Part shown: positions 25,700-37,713 of the stretch, piece by piece | How positions within the stretch are numbered: the stretch's first letter is position 1 | Layout: every line of letters starts with the position of its first letter | NCBI GenBank assembly: GCA_032622095.1 | Contig: CP136064.1 | Span: 36,756,426-36,820,425 of the forward strand | DNA: 64,000 nt | Source of the DNA: Siphonodentalium dalli | Taxonomy: Eukaryota > Mollusca > Scaphopoda > Gadilida > Siphonodentaliidae | Direction: 5' to 3' | Position numbers and translations under genes: made by a program | Notes under the pieces: model-generated | Told to the model about the DNA's origin: nothing | Databases searched by the model: none | What the model saw: only the letters and a program-made list of their open reading frames with translations

Positions 25700-26130
25700 A
25701 AAGTTTAGCAGAAAACTATTCATATAAAACAACTGAGAAAAACTCCAGACAAAATTGTGTCGACAATTGAAAAGAAGGCCAATAACTTTGCGAAAATAAG
25801 TCTGACCGACTTTAAAATCGCAAGTGCACAGATTCGCATGGTAATGAATATCTGTGCCAAGTTATTAAAAAATTAAACAAAAAATGTAGGTCGTATAAAA
25901 GCTCGGACAAAGGTATAGATGTACCCTTGTATTGAACATTTTCTAAGTCGAACGGGGGGGGGGGGGAAACTCCACAAAAAAATGTCGGACAGACCTCATA
26001 ATAGCAGGTGCACGGTTATCATTGTGGTTGATGTCTGTGTCAATTTTCACGGAAAATGATTAAAAATGACTGAGAAAATGTTTGGGTCCGTGGGCAGATG
26101 GACAGACGGATGGCTAAGCTGTTTCCAGTA
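25700..26130 (+). repeat. Short repeat with GGACAGACGGATGG tail
   Basis: Two related blocks of about 200 bp (ACTGAGAAAA...GTCxGACxGACxT..AATxGCAxGTGCACxG...) end in GGGCAGATGGACAGACGGAT. The tail style matches the ends of the tandem repeats at 11361-12960, 40258-40740 and 62235-63830. A G run of about 12 lies near 25956. Confidence 0.5.
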
Positions 26131-26599
26131 AACGCAATACAACTTGCGGGGGCATTATGGTTACAATTCGACAAATGGACCTATTTTGACAATTAAACCA
26201 TGTAGCACAGGTCTGAATTTTTTGTTTTATGCTGAATCAACTAAATTAAGATATATTTGATATCACTACTTCAGGATTCCAAAATTGGTATTCAGAACTC
26301 AAAGCGTTCTCATGAGCCCCAAAACATCTTGTGTTACAGACTCCCAAATATACTGCTCAGAAAATGAAGTTTGGCTTGAATAGTCTAGTAAAATTACAGA
26401 ACAGATTTCTAAAACCCACAATGTTGAATCATATGGTAATAGGCAATATATCTTGTTAGATATCTTTTACATAAAATCATGACAAATCAAAGTTTAAGAA
26501 AAAAGAAGTATATTGACATGTGCAGCTGACATGTGATTGAATTTTGACAAGCAATGATTTGTACTTTCATTTTCAGCAGATGGGAGACAGGTTCCAAAC

Positions 26600-26784
26600 A
26601 GACTATATTATAGTCCGTTTTGTCTGTGACACAGTTGTTGGAAATTTGTGTCAAAAACCCCGAAAATATAAATATCTCCACTTCGACATATAATACTATC
26701 GACAGTATAAATAGATGAGATATTTTTTTCAGGGGTTTATGACACATATTTCCAACAACTGTGGTCTGTGATAACTCGTTCAAG
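26600..26784. repeat. Inverted repeat of about 70 bp per arm
   Basis: GTCTGTGACACAGTTGTTGG with AAATTTGTGTCA.AAACCCC (about 26615-26690) pairs with GGGGTTTATGACACATATTT then CCAACAACTGTGGTCTGTGA (about 26700-26772). Possibly a MITE; edges uncertain. Confidence 0.65.
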
Positions 26785-27473
26785 CAGAGGCGGATTGGGC
26801 AAAATAACTGGCCTGGGAAATTTTTATCATACCAGCCCATTTGCACCCCCCTTGAATCAGAATCTGTTCAGGAACAGTGTATTCCAACTGCACCCCCACC
26901 CCCGAATCAGAATCAGACCAAATGTTCTTGCGTAATTCCATGTGCACACCCCTTGCACATCAGTGCTCTGGTCTAATATCCTATATAATCATAAACCATG
27001 TTTCTATATATTCCCGGTATGAGACCATTCAGATATTTTTACCTGAAAAATTGCATAAATTCTAACATCTAGGCTAGCTTTCTAACTCCAGACAAATGCA
27101 CACAGCTATGGACAAGAGACCAGGACACACCAGACTGTCCATGGTTGTTCGGCACGGGGTGAGAAAATTTTGAAAACTACTCAAGAAAATCGCTAATCCT
27201 AGAATCTAGACTGGCCTACACTGCAAAGCGTTTTTATTGTGTTCGAAATTTCAATTGGGGGAGGGTGCGTGACAATTTTTTGGGATTCACAGCTGGGAGT
27301 AACAGTAGTTAAACTGTTAAAATCTCGAGATTAACGGGCACTTTACGTGGTGTTATATGATGCTGACAAATTCATTTAATGACATTTGCGGCCCAACCAC
27401 ATAAACCCCCACCCCCACGGCCTCCAGCCCATCGGGAATTTTCCAGGTCTCCCGATCGTCCAGTCCGCCTCTG
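26785..27473. mobile_element. hAT-like non-autonomous element (CAGAGGCGGA ends)
   Basis: Left end CAGAGGCGGATTGGGCAAAA and right end (inward) CAGAGGCGGACTGGACGATC with later TTTTCCAGG/CCTGGxAAATT and CAGCCC agreement. CAGAGGCGGA(C/T)TGG is a terminus I associate with animal hAT elements. The expected 8-bp target duplication is not evident (CGTTCAAG left, ACTATAAA right), so one edge may be rearranged. No transposase frame. Confidence 0.6.
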
Positions 27474-27699
27474 ACTATAAAGGTGGAAACAAACCACTAA
27501 TTTTGATTTTCGATGATTTGTGCATATTTCATTAATTGCGAAACTAGGTGTTGTCAGAAAGTGGAAGTGAAATAATATTATCTACTTAGTGAACTTTCAG
27601 ACGAGTCAGACGACCACAATTCAATGTAGGTGGAAAAATTTCCATTGTAGGAAGTAATCGGTAGTTGGACTGCACATGCTCAAGTAAAAAAATAATATC

Positions 27700-28480
27700 A
27701 GGCTCTGTTTGATTCAGATTTATAATCGTGTCGTATCCACTTGCGACGTAATCGCAGTCATGTGTAGGAAAGATCGCAGAGTAGTCAATCACATGCTTTA
27801 CAAATAACCTACAATATCAATGTCATCATGTACGACGATATCGCAATCATGAGAACAATCTATCTACGATCTTGTCGGGCCCCCATTCTTCCACCTAAGC
27901 CCGCCGCGCATGCTGAGATATTTGTTGCACGATATTTGTCACAGACCCAAGGTTGCGACGTACATGTGTAAGATCACTTACATCAGTGTGCGCACACGGT
28001 ACGATTTTAGTCGTGCGACTTCTGTGTTTATTGCCTACGGTAGACCACCACACACGAGGCGATCGGATCGTGCAATCTGGTTGTTTACTTTCCCGTGAAT
28101 GCAATGGGTTATCGTATTATTGTGGTATGTAGGCTATAGGTATAGGTCTATATTTGTATCTGTCACACTGACGCAGATATTAAATACCCGTACTAATTTC
28201 CCATAAATTATATTAATGTTACAAGTGTGATCAGAGTAATAGTTGAATCCGATTGGCTACTTCGAATAAAATGCACGACTCTATCGTAGAAAATTAAAAT
28301 TATTTGATTCCTTGCGGGGCCGATCATGCGACAAAATGTCGTACGATCTTCCACCGCACACGCTGCGATTTGACCCGTAACCGGTGCCCGATATTTGTCA
28401 TACGATATATAATATATCGCAATGTGTGTGGCGGTCTTTAGGCTTTACGATTGTAATTTGTATCGTGGTCGTCTAACTGT
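27700..28480. repeat. Region dense in TGCGAT/TACGAT words in both orientations
   Basis: At least a dozen variants of (T)GCGAT / ATCGCA / TACGAT / ATCGTA in under 800 bp (for example TACGACGATATCGCAATC, CATGCGACAAAATGTCGTAC, GGCGATCGGATCGTGCAATC). Short frames on both strands are by-products. No TIRs identified. Confidence 0.5.
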
Positions 28481-28904
28481 TCACTTCATACGTAGATATT
28501 AATATTAATAACTATACAATAATACATGTATTGTAATTATTTATCACTCACTGTAAGGCATGTGGTAAAAGTGGTTGCCATTGAGTATGATTGGACATAG
28601 GAACAGGTGTTGCCTGTAACTTGCCGCTGTCGTGTTTGGCGTTATTTTTAGAATAATGAATAATGTGTTTCACATTCAATGTTATTGTTGAGAACTGAGC
28701 AGAGTACAGCCTAGGCTTAGTATAAACTTTAATATTCGTCTTATAACGGCTCAAACTCAGTGGTCTTGAAGTCTAAACTCTGATCGACATCAACACACCA
28801 ATATGGCTGCCAGCAAGCGGCGTGCAAATGGAGTTTTGTATCGTTCAGCGCATGTCTTGTACAATTCGCGCGCGCGCGTGCTAGATAAACAGTTATGTTT
28901 AAGT

Positions 28905-29030
28905 TGTGTACACATATATGTGTACACATAGAAAAACATATACAACATGTGTGTACACATGTATACAATACTGTGTAGATATTGGAGCTACACACAATGT
29001 GTCCAATTCCACCTACACAGTAGTTTGCAG
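28905..29030. repeat. TGTGTACACA palindrome cluster
   Basis: Five or more copies of TGTGTACACA(T) and related TGTGTAG/CTACACA words in 125 bp, directly beside the CAGAGTG array. Confidence 0.65.
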
Positions 29031-29560
29031 AGAGCACAGAGTGGCCGCCGAGGAGGGTACTCCAGAGTGTCATCGAGTCCATGGATGGACCAGAGGGACA
29101 TCGAGGGCAGGTGTGGACCAGCGTGACCACCAAGGAGGGGTACCGCCCCATTCTCGGCGGGCACTCTGGGTCATGGGCCAGAGTGTCAGTCGAGAAAGCC
29201 TGGCACTCTGGCTAATACCACAGAGTGCCCGGCGAGGAGGGGTACCGCCTCTTGGGCATGGGCCAAAGTGTCAGTCGAGCAAGGGGTGCCACAGAGTGGC
29301 ATCGATGCAATGGTATCACAGGGAGGCAGGACCAGAGTGACGATCCAGGGTGGCCCAGAGTGCCAGCCTCGGCTGGCACTCTGGGGCATGGGCTAGAGTG
29401 TCAGTCGAGCAAGGGGTGGCCAAGAGTGCCAATCGACAGGGGTGCCCCAGAGAGGCATCGAGGGCAGGTGTGGTCCAGACTGCCCACAAGCCCAGGGTGG
29501 GCCAGATTCCCCACGAGACATGGTCTTAGTCAAGGAGGTTCACAAACTTTTTTGACAGAA
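29031..29560. repeat. GC-rich CAGAGTG / CACTCTG array, left block
   Basis: About sixteen CAGAGTG or CACTCTG words in both orientations, spaced irregularly at 15-50 bp and linked by GTCAGTCGAGCAAGGGGTG, GGCGAGGAGGGGTACCGCC and similar phrases. GC content is far above the surroundings. Long open frames on both strands are a property of the repeat. Confidence 0.8.
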
Positions 29561-29890
29561 AAGTAACATAGTTCGCGATCATTTCGAGTTCTCAGCTTCT
29601 AAGGACAGTGTGGTTGGCGAAGGTTGTTTAGAAGAACAACCGAGACATAGTGACGTTAGCGAAATGTATTACTTTATTTTTGTTTTATCAAAAGCGAAAG
29701 CCTTCGAATATATATTCCAAGACGGTAGCGTTGTGACATATACAATCTTATGTAAGAGTAATTCTTTAGCATAATTGTATTGATAATGGTAATACGGTAC
29801 TTATAAAACTTTCCCTGACAGAAAAGTAACACAGTTCGTGAACTTTCTAGTTCTCGGCTTCTAAGAACAGTGTGGTATGCGAACGGCAAT
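29557..29890. repeat. Direct duplication of about 70 bp
   Basis: GACAGAAAAGTAACA(T/C)AGTTCG ... TTCTCxGCTTCTAAGxACAGTGTGGT occurs at about 29557-29622 and 29818-29880. Confidence 0.75.
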
Positions 29891-29959
29891 ACTAGGTACA
29901 TGGCTACATGCGATGAACATATTTACATTGGTAACACATTTCATCAATAACTATTTAAA

Positions 29960-30598
29960 TTAAAGTTCACAATATGCATTACAAGTTTGTAAAGTACATG
30001 TTTTGGTTAATGTTTCTACTTCTTTTCGTAAGGACTCATAGTTTATTTGGAACCAATCGAGTACTTTTCTGTCATTTTTGAAATAGCCGCCATCAAAATT
30101 TATTTCAACTTTTACATTTATAGCGTAGCCCCTTTTCAAGAAATGTAGAGCAAATATGCAATGGACACCACACAAGGTTGTTCCGTTGTGTTGAAGACGT
30201 CCAATGTTAATTTTACATTCGATAGCATTTCTTTGAATGAATGATTTGATATATTCATCAATAACTGGCAATCCAAACGAATCGAAATTAGTTGCAATGT
30301 TTCCATTGAAGAAAATTGCAACCCAGTGTTCCCCTGGGTTTTCTGATGTATGCGTATTTACTATGTATGCTTTTACATAGTGAGGTTTTTGTACGGTAAC
30401 TGATCTTTTGCACATACAACACCATGCAATGACTAGAGGTAAGACGATTTGTCTGGTATATGCTGAAGTGCGCGGTACCCCTCCTCGGTGGGCGCTCTGT
30501 GCACCATAGCTCGACAGGCACTCTGGGCGAGCTAGGGGTGCACCAGAGTGCCCGCCTATGAGGGGTACCGCCCCTCCTCGGCGGGCACTCTGAGGCAT
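29960..30598 (-). CDS. Adenain/Polinton-type cysteine protease domain
   Basis: A 212-residue frame. Residues about 70-190 carry a protease core: GEHWVAIFF (His91), FDSFG (Asp106), RLQHNGTTLCGVHC (Gln136, Cys143). The His ... Asp/Glu ... Gln-x6-Cys order, with Gln seven residues before Cys, is that of adenovirus-type (C5) and Ulp1-related (C48) proteases. The NTxxxxxPGEHWVA and FDSFG context is typical of the protease of Polinton/Maverick transposons. Residues 1 to about 46 are read-through of the CAGAGTG array and the true start is unknown. No DNA polymerase B, integrase, ATPase or capsid gene is nearby, so it is a solo domain, either captured or left behind. The active-site residues are all present. 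Confidence 0.6.
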   Translation of the reverse strand: MPQSARRGGAVPLIGGHSGAPLARPECLSSYGAQSAHRGGVPRTSAYTRQIVLPLVIAWCCMCKRSVTVQKPHYVKAYIVNTHTSENPGEHWVAIFFNGNIATNFDSFGLPVIDEYIKSFIQRNAIECKINIGRLQHNGTTLCGVHCIFALHFLKRGYAINVKVEINFDGGYFKNDRKVLDWFQINYESLRKEVETLTKTCTLQTCNAYCEL

Positions 30599-30650
30599 AC
30601 CCCAGAGTGCTCATCGAGCTGGAGGGTGCCCCAGAGTGCCCGCCTTTACT
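30480..30650. repeat. CAGAGTG / CACTCTG array, right block
   Basis: Six CAGAGTG/CACTCTG words with the same linkers as the left block (GGCGGGCACTCTG, GAGGGGTACCGCCCC). With the left block it brackets the protease frame. Confidence 0.75.
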
Positions 30651-32640
30651 ACTCAGACATCCTCATATTTCACACACCAAAACATCATGGCATGTATGCG
30701 GACAAATAACAATAATTGCAACCTCAGTAGTTCCATAACTGCATTTCGATGGAGAGGAAGTACCACCAATGGGCTGTTGGTGTGCAGGACTTCCGGGTCC
30801 CTCACACAGCGACTATCCATGGCCGTCATGGAAAACCAATCCAATATAATCGCATGTACCCCAGACCAATTCATAAAACTTGCTCAGGTTTTTAAAAATA
30901 TAAATATTATATACATAAAATCAAATGTATCACCCAGACATTATGTTTGTCTCACCAAAATCTAGTGTGCAAAGAATCTTTGGAAACTCGCAGAACTCCC
31001 ATGGCCTGATTATATATTAGCCTTGCGTGACAGCCCCCGCAGCCCAGGGCGATCCGATACACTGTATGTCAAAATGTACAGTAATTCATGATTTTCGGGA
31101 ACATTTTGGACTATAATTATGTAGCTGTTATGTGCTTGCCTATCTTGTGGTTATGTATTCTTTGTCAACTGAAATCATATGGATTTATTAAAAATACGAA
31201 ATTATAATATTATCATGGTGCTGATCACTGAATGATCATGATTACGACTGAATGTTGCTTCATCATTGGTTATAATTTAGTTCTTATTTCATGTGCATCT
31301 GGTATTGACTATTCCCGCTGTCTCCTGGGAATAGCGTCATTTAGATGACGCACGAAAGAGCATATAGGTAAGGGACCATACTTCAGGGACAATGCATATC
31401 ACTGTGACTTGTCGTCGCTTGATAACCAGAAGGTTCTAACTGTATTTTGGCGGGAAAATGAATTATTAGTACCGATAGAACCGGCAGCTCATAATCTGTC
31501 CGTTAAACGCATGATCACGTGTCCTCGAGTCCCAGTTTTCACACAAAATGCTGTGCAAATACGTTCTATCTCCAATCGGCATTTTTTGGTAGAGCAAGAT
31601 GGTTCTATCTACAGAGCCAATATGATTGGCAGATCCGCGTCACGTGATGTAAATTTGGCGAATGGCTGCCGACGAAATATGAATTGTGTTGTCTCGACAA
31701 TGATATGAGGTAAATATTATAACGTTTCAACATTATTACGGTATAGCCCAATATAAATGTTCCCTTGAATACTATTTACCTCTTCAACCCACAAAAGTAT
31801 CAAGATCAAGTCAATAAGACACTATTGTGAGCTATATTGTAGATAGAACGTTCTGACATTGTGATTTTCAATCCTAGGATTTCCACTTAGACCTCGTGCG
31901 TGTAGATAGAACGTTCTTGCGCTGTGGTCGAGTCGTTGATGTGTTACTTCATAGTGTTCCATCTACGTTTAGTAGAGTGATTTAAGGACTCACATGTTAT
32001 GTGAGTTAGACCTTCGACTTCTGTCTAGTGTATCAACTGCAAATGGGTCAACCTGGTCAATCACCCGTGAACCACGACCTGCACGAAACGCACGGCCTTG
32101 TTGAGCTGCCGCTAATATACACAAAAATCAAAACAGTCAATGACTGTTGAGACGCTCGTCGGAATAGTCGACTGACAAAAATAGCGACTTACACAGCAGC
32201 GGACCATCTTGTATATCATGCCAATGCTATGCATTATATTTGATTATACACGAATGCACATGTATACACATGTATTGCTTATACTAATATGTATATATGT
32301 ATATGATTCCCATCAAATTGTTCTGTAAATGTTTTATGTTCTGTTATTCCGTACTGCTCAAGATGATATTGTTGTGTGACAAGGATGTGCATGTTCGGTA
32401 TATTTACACGGTACTAAATATGCCGAAAAATGAAAGTACATTCCTGATTTGGGGTAAAATATATAACTCTAATATAATTTCAGACAATGGTTATCGATAG
32501 GCTATCTGTGGGTGAGCTCCAGGGTGATGACTAAAACTTTGCCACCGTATATAAGGGCGATGACTGTGATAACGGGAGTAACATTTACGACATTCTGAAC
32601 CACCAATCAGGTTATTGTGCCCCACTTCAAATCAAGGAGA
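30651..32640. other. No firm gene; GTAGATAGAACGTTCT words
   Basis: A + frame at 30636-30965 and another at 31409-31708 are unrecognised. The second has a DGSIYRANMIGR phrase faintly like an LTR-integrase C-terminus, too weak to call. GTAGATAGAACGTTCT occurs at about 31854 and 31909, with partial forms at 31559 and 31602. Confidence 0.4.
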
Positions 32641-32651
32641 AACTATCAATT

Positions 32652-35125
32652 GAAAGGAAGACGACGTCTCTCCTTGGGCTAAACTGCCGAAGCTTGACAG
32701 CGAACTGGAACTCATTTGTTGACCTCCTGTGTAATATTCAACAATCAGGGGAAAACTTATTTGACATAATTGCGCTATCTGAAGTTTTTAGGGTAAGGGA
32801 TACTTTCTCATTAGAAGGATATCACCCATTCGAGTACAAATCTCGTCCAGACAATGATGACGGAAGGGGTGGGGTCGGAATTTTCATTAAAAGTAGCCTT
32901 AAATATAAAACTAGAAATGACCTCTCGATATTCATTCCCCATGTAATTGAAACACTATTTGTAGAAATAAATCCGTGAAAAAAAAAAAATTCATACATTG
33001 TAGGCCCTATATACCGACCTAACACTGCCCCGCTCGCTGACATAGAAACCTTCTCTAATCAGCTTGAAAATGTTATTATCAAACTTAACGAATTAAATGC
33101 AAAAGTATACATCGTTGGTTATTTTAACATAGACTTACTGCATTCTGATTCAAACAGTAAAACAAATGCTTTCATCAGTAATATGTTCGAACGTGGATTC
33201 ATGCCAGTGATTACTAAACCAACGAGAGTAGCTGAATTATCAGCGACTCTCATTGACCACATTTACACAAATAGCATATCCAACTGCAAATTTCACAGTG
33301 GAATCATCCTATCGGACGTCTCAGACCACTTTGGTACATTCCACGTCGAAACCAATGATACCAATACAAAGAATGACGTAAAGCAAACAACAACTAGAAT
33401 AATGTCCGAAAACAATATAACAAAATTTAAAAGTCTTCTGTACAATCATTCATTCGATGAGGTCTTCATGTACCAAGACGCAGACCTAGCATATAACGCC
33501 TTTTTGCGCAGCTAATCCTTATTCTTCGAAGAAGCCTTTCCAAAAATTAAACGCAAACCACCAAACAAGTACACTAAACGAGAACCATGGATGACTAAAG
33601 GACTCATTCAATCGTCAGTAAAAAAAAGCAAATTGTACACCAATAAGTTAAAATTTCCACAATTTTGCAGAATATACAACCAATTAAAACGGCGGAGTAA
33701 AAATAATTATTACGACAATATTCTCAAAGAAAATCAAGCAAACATGCGACGCACGTGGACGATCTGAAAGAAGCCCTTAAAAAATCTCATGGTTTGAATA
33801 CCTTTCCTACCGAATTTTCAAATGGTAGTGGTAACGGAAAACTGTCTTACTCGACAACTATCGCATGCGCATTCAACACATTTTTCGCTGACATTGGTAG
33901 AATTACCGCAAACAATGTAACAAAGATTCCAGGGATGAACTTCAACGATTACCTACCGGGGCAGTATGAAAATAACCTTTTTATTTTCCCAACAAACAGA
34001 GATTAACTAATATCACTTTGCTCGAAACTATCTAATAAAACTTGCACAGATATAAACGATGTCTCCGTGAAACTAATGAAACAAACAATTAACGAAACGG
34101 TTGGACCACTCACGCATATTTTTAATCTCTCATTTGCCCAGGGACTTGTGCCCGAGAAAATGAAAATATCTAGAATAATGCCTATATACAAAAAAGGGGA
34201 ACGCGATCAGATTGAAAATTATAGACCAATCAGCATATTACCTGCATTTTCCAAAATAATGGAAAAAATAATCAATGCTCGGCTTTCATCTTTCCTCAAC
34301 AAACATAAAATTCTTCATGAACACCAATATGGCTTTCGTAAGAAACATTCTACCATTCATCCACTTATACATCTTCTCGATGATGTAGCGGAATGTAATG
34401 ACAAAAAAAACCGTGACTCCACCATTGCCATTTTCTTAGACTTATCAAAAGCTTTTGACACCATAAGTCACGAAGTTTTACTTAGAAAGCTCGATCACTA
34501 TGGAATAAGGGGAATCGCTAATGACTGGTTCAGAAGTTACTTACATGACAGGCGACAATATGTAGAAGTCCATGATTATCAATCGGGAATGTTGACTATG
34601 ACATGTGGAGTACCACAGGGGTTTATCCTTGGCCCCATCCTATTTCTAATGTATGTCAACGACATGCCCAACAGCACCAATCTCAAACTTCTTTCATTTG
34701 CTGACGACACAACATTATACATGTCAGGGAATAACTCTAAAACCATTCAGAATAAGATAAACGATGAACTAGATAAAGTATACCGCTGGCGCTGTAGTAA
34801 CCGATTATCCCTCAATGAATCAAAAACTAAATATATGTTGCTGCATCCACAAAATAACGATTTTAAATGGGCAGATCTGCGAATTAAATTGAATAAAAAG
34901 GAACTAGTTCGTGTAAGTAATCAAAACCAAGAAAAATCACTTAAATTCCTTGGCATAATCATTGACGAAAATCTTACTTTTAAGTACCACATAGCAATGC
35001 TAACCAGAAAAATATCACATGCAATATACTGTCTAGGTAAAGCCAAACGATTCCTCCCCAAAAGTGCACTAAAAACTCTGTACTTCTCCTTAATTCACAG
35101 TCATCTCCTATACGGAATAATATGA
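32652..35125 (+). pseudogene. CR1/Jockey-type LINE ORF2: endonuclease plus reverse transcriptase, disabled
   Basis: Apurinic-type endonuclease motifs come first: FDIIALSE (about 32760), GRGGVGIFIK (about 32865), VGYFNIDLL (about 33114), LIDHIYTN (about 33250) and LSDVSDHF (about 33315). RT motifs follow: NYRPISILPAFSKIMEKII, IFLDLSKAFDTISHEVLL, GVPQGFILGPILFLMYVND and FADDT (34697-34711). RT catalytic Asp residues are intact. In the endonuclease the usual GDFN Asp is Tyr (codon 33120-33122). The frame is broken by an A12 run near 32979 and by stops at 33513 and 34004. The RT frame ends after LLYGII. The 3' part to about 35404 is too decayed to follow. The EN-RT order and motifs support the CR1/Jockey group; no ORF1 is seen. 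Confidence 0.9.
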
Positions 35126-35155
35126 TCGCACGTGACACGTAGTGGAGCAACCACA
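35119..35155. repeat. 37-bp word shared with 60924-60960
   Basis: TAATATGATCG(C/T)ACGTGACACGTA(G/A)TGGAGCAACCAC is present at both sites with two differences. Here it begins exactly where the RT reading frame breaks off. It contains the palindrome ACGTGACACGT. Confidence 0.8.
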
Positions 35156-35404
35156 CAAATACATCAAACTGTCACAACAATTTCAATCTATACACGTAGT
35201 TTCCAACTGTTGCTGTGTCACGGCATGGGATTTCAAAATGTTGAATATTTTCACCATAGTTGGAGGGCGGACTCCGCGGAACACTACAGTACAACCACCC
35301 TGCCACCACATCTCTCGTTAAAGCAACTCATACACCTCCATGCCAAACTAAACCTAGCAATTTCCCGGTCGTTTATCTATGACAAATATAAACAAGAAAA
35401 CTAA

Positions 35405-36848
35405 GATGCATGCATCAGGTCAGCCATGAACTATTTAGCAATAGAATAATTCAGTTCGGTGGCGGTTTCACAACGTTACAACTGACACACGATTACACAA
35501 GACGAACCTTGAATGTGGAACTATGTAAGAGTGAATATTAATGTTCTAAATCCCATGTTTCACCTTTAGTGGTAATGGGGTCTTACGTTATTAACACGCA
35601 AGTAGTGTAATTAAGTACGGGTAATTGGAAGTAACAAATCGTTTAGTTTCTATCGTATCGGCTAAAAGGGGTGAGCAGATTGCTGATGATGAATGCTCTC
35701 GTTAGCTGCCAATATAATGTGCATATTTGCCCTGTTACGTTTATACACTGTAGCATTGGCGGGCCAGAGTGTGTTGACATGTTAAGTGTTTGGTTCATTA
35801 ATAACAGATCAGCAGGGATTTGTCGTGATAACGTATACGTGGAAATATGCTACCTAAACGGTTAAATGAACGGTTGATATATAGTACACCACCGTGTATA
35901 CTCGGTTTAAATAGGTATATTATATAGGGACGTGTGCTCAATTTTGGTGCGGACCGATGATAAAAAAAAATCAGAGGTAAATGTCGGCGGGCGGGAGGGC
36001 CATTTTTTCAATAATTTTTAAAGAAATTGAACAGTTGCAGCAGCAGCAAAAAAAAGGGTGTACAATTGGCAAATGATGAGGGGTGACGTGTAACTAGGAT
36101 TGAAATTAGATATGCAATTTGGAGATTATTGGATGAGGGATGTTATATTAATTATATTAAAGGGACGAGGGGGCTTAGTTGTCGAAAATATTCATATTTG
36201 TTCCAAACACCGTAAACAGAAAAATATTAAAACGCATACATTTTGGTTCAAATATACGATCACTATCGCGTAAACATCATGCTCACATAAAGACCTACTA
36301 AATTTTACCTAAACAAGAGTCTGATTGTGTTATAGAAGGCAGCACAATGCTACTGGCTAATCACACACAAATGGTATAAACGCTCTTTATTATTTCCAAA
36401 TAAGGAATTGAGCAACAAATAACGCTCTTTATGTTTACCATCATAATATAAAGAAACACCAAGAAAGTAACCTTTTATGCTTTGTTTACATAACAATCGT
36501 CAAATTTACGACAATAACATACTGTTTATGAGATATTTCTCATTTGTATATTAACAAAGTATGTCTATATTTTAATATTATTTTCGTTTGTAGCGGTTTT
36601 TGGCAGGTGGAAATATGTTCACAGGATACCCACCAAGGCCTTCCGTACCTTTAACGTATACTGCAACTTTTTTTCTTGTCAATAGCAGAATACATAATGC
36701 TATTAAGAAGTGACACAAAACACAGAACATTTTTTTTAATTATAAGTATTGAGCAGTGAGAAATATTTGAGTCGAGGAAACCAGTAACGAAAGGCAATAT
36801 TAACATGATTTCTGTCAGCGAATAATTGTTTACGTTCCAATGAATATT
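35405..36848. other. No gene seen
   Basis: AT-rich sequence without recognisable frames, TIRs or tandem repeats. Confidence 0.45.
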
Positions 36849-37437
36849 AAAATGTACTGAAAACAAACTGCTAATGGGTGCCAGACTTTCATAAACACAA
36901 ATTATGTATTAATGGTGTAACGACATATTTCGTTCTTAATTGTCTAAAAAAATAGGGGATGGGGATGTTTGGATCTCTAGTTTAACGACATTTTTCGGTC
37001 TTTGTAGTTTAACGACATTTTTCGGTCTTTAATAGTTTAATGACATTTTTCGGTCTTTATAATATCTCAAGATATAGGGGGTATTTGGATCTCTAGTTTA
37101 ACGACATTTTTCGGTCTTTATAGTTTAACGACATTCTCGGTCTTTAATATTTCAAGATATAAAATGTACTGAAAACAAACTGCTAATGGGTGCCAGACTT
37201 TCATAAACACAAATTATGTATTAATGGTGTAACGACATATTTCGTTCTTAATTGTCTAAAAAAATAGGGGATGGGGATGTTTGGATCTCTAGTTTAACGA
37301 CATTGTTCGGTCTTTGTAGTTTAACGACATTTTTCGGTCTTTAATAGTTTAATGACATTTTTCGGTCTTTATAATATCTCAAGATATAGTGGGTATTTGG
37401 ATCTCTAGTTTAACGACATTTTTCGGTCTTTGATAGC
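36849..37437. repeat. 312-bp direct duplication built on a 25-bp AGTTTAACGACATTTTTCGG word
   Basis: The block starting AAAATGTACTGAAAACAAAC recurs at 36849 and 37161 and is nearly identical. Within each copy AGTTTAACGACATTTTTCGG+TCTTT is repeated four or five times (nine in total), with a related TAACGACATATTTCGTTCTT once per copy. Confidence 0.85.
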
Positions 37438-37713
37438 AAAATGGAAGAAGTACATCTTTGGAAAGAAGTGGTGGCCCTAAAAAGGAAAGTTGTTTGGTGA
37501 TCTTGAAATGCAGTTTTTCTGAACAGTCTTCCTTGATTAAAGTGATGTGAAACACTCCGGCAGACAACGGGCAGAGTGATCAAATAGAAATTAAGAATAA
37601 TCTTTCTCAAAGTAGTTATTTGTTACGAATATTAATCTAAATGGATGATACACAACGTCATTCTTATATATTAGTTAAATGCAATGATTCTCGATGGCGA
37701 AATAATGTTTGTC

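Noticed and set aside
28906-29566. Overlapping long frames on both strands (up to 144 residues)
   Set aside because: They are translations of the GC-rich CAGAGTG array, open in many frames because stop codons are rare there.
31409-31708. Possible LTR-retrotransposon integrase tail
   Set aside because: Only a DGSIYRANMIGR phrase is suggestive; no integrase core, protease or RT lies upstream and no LTRs were found.
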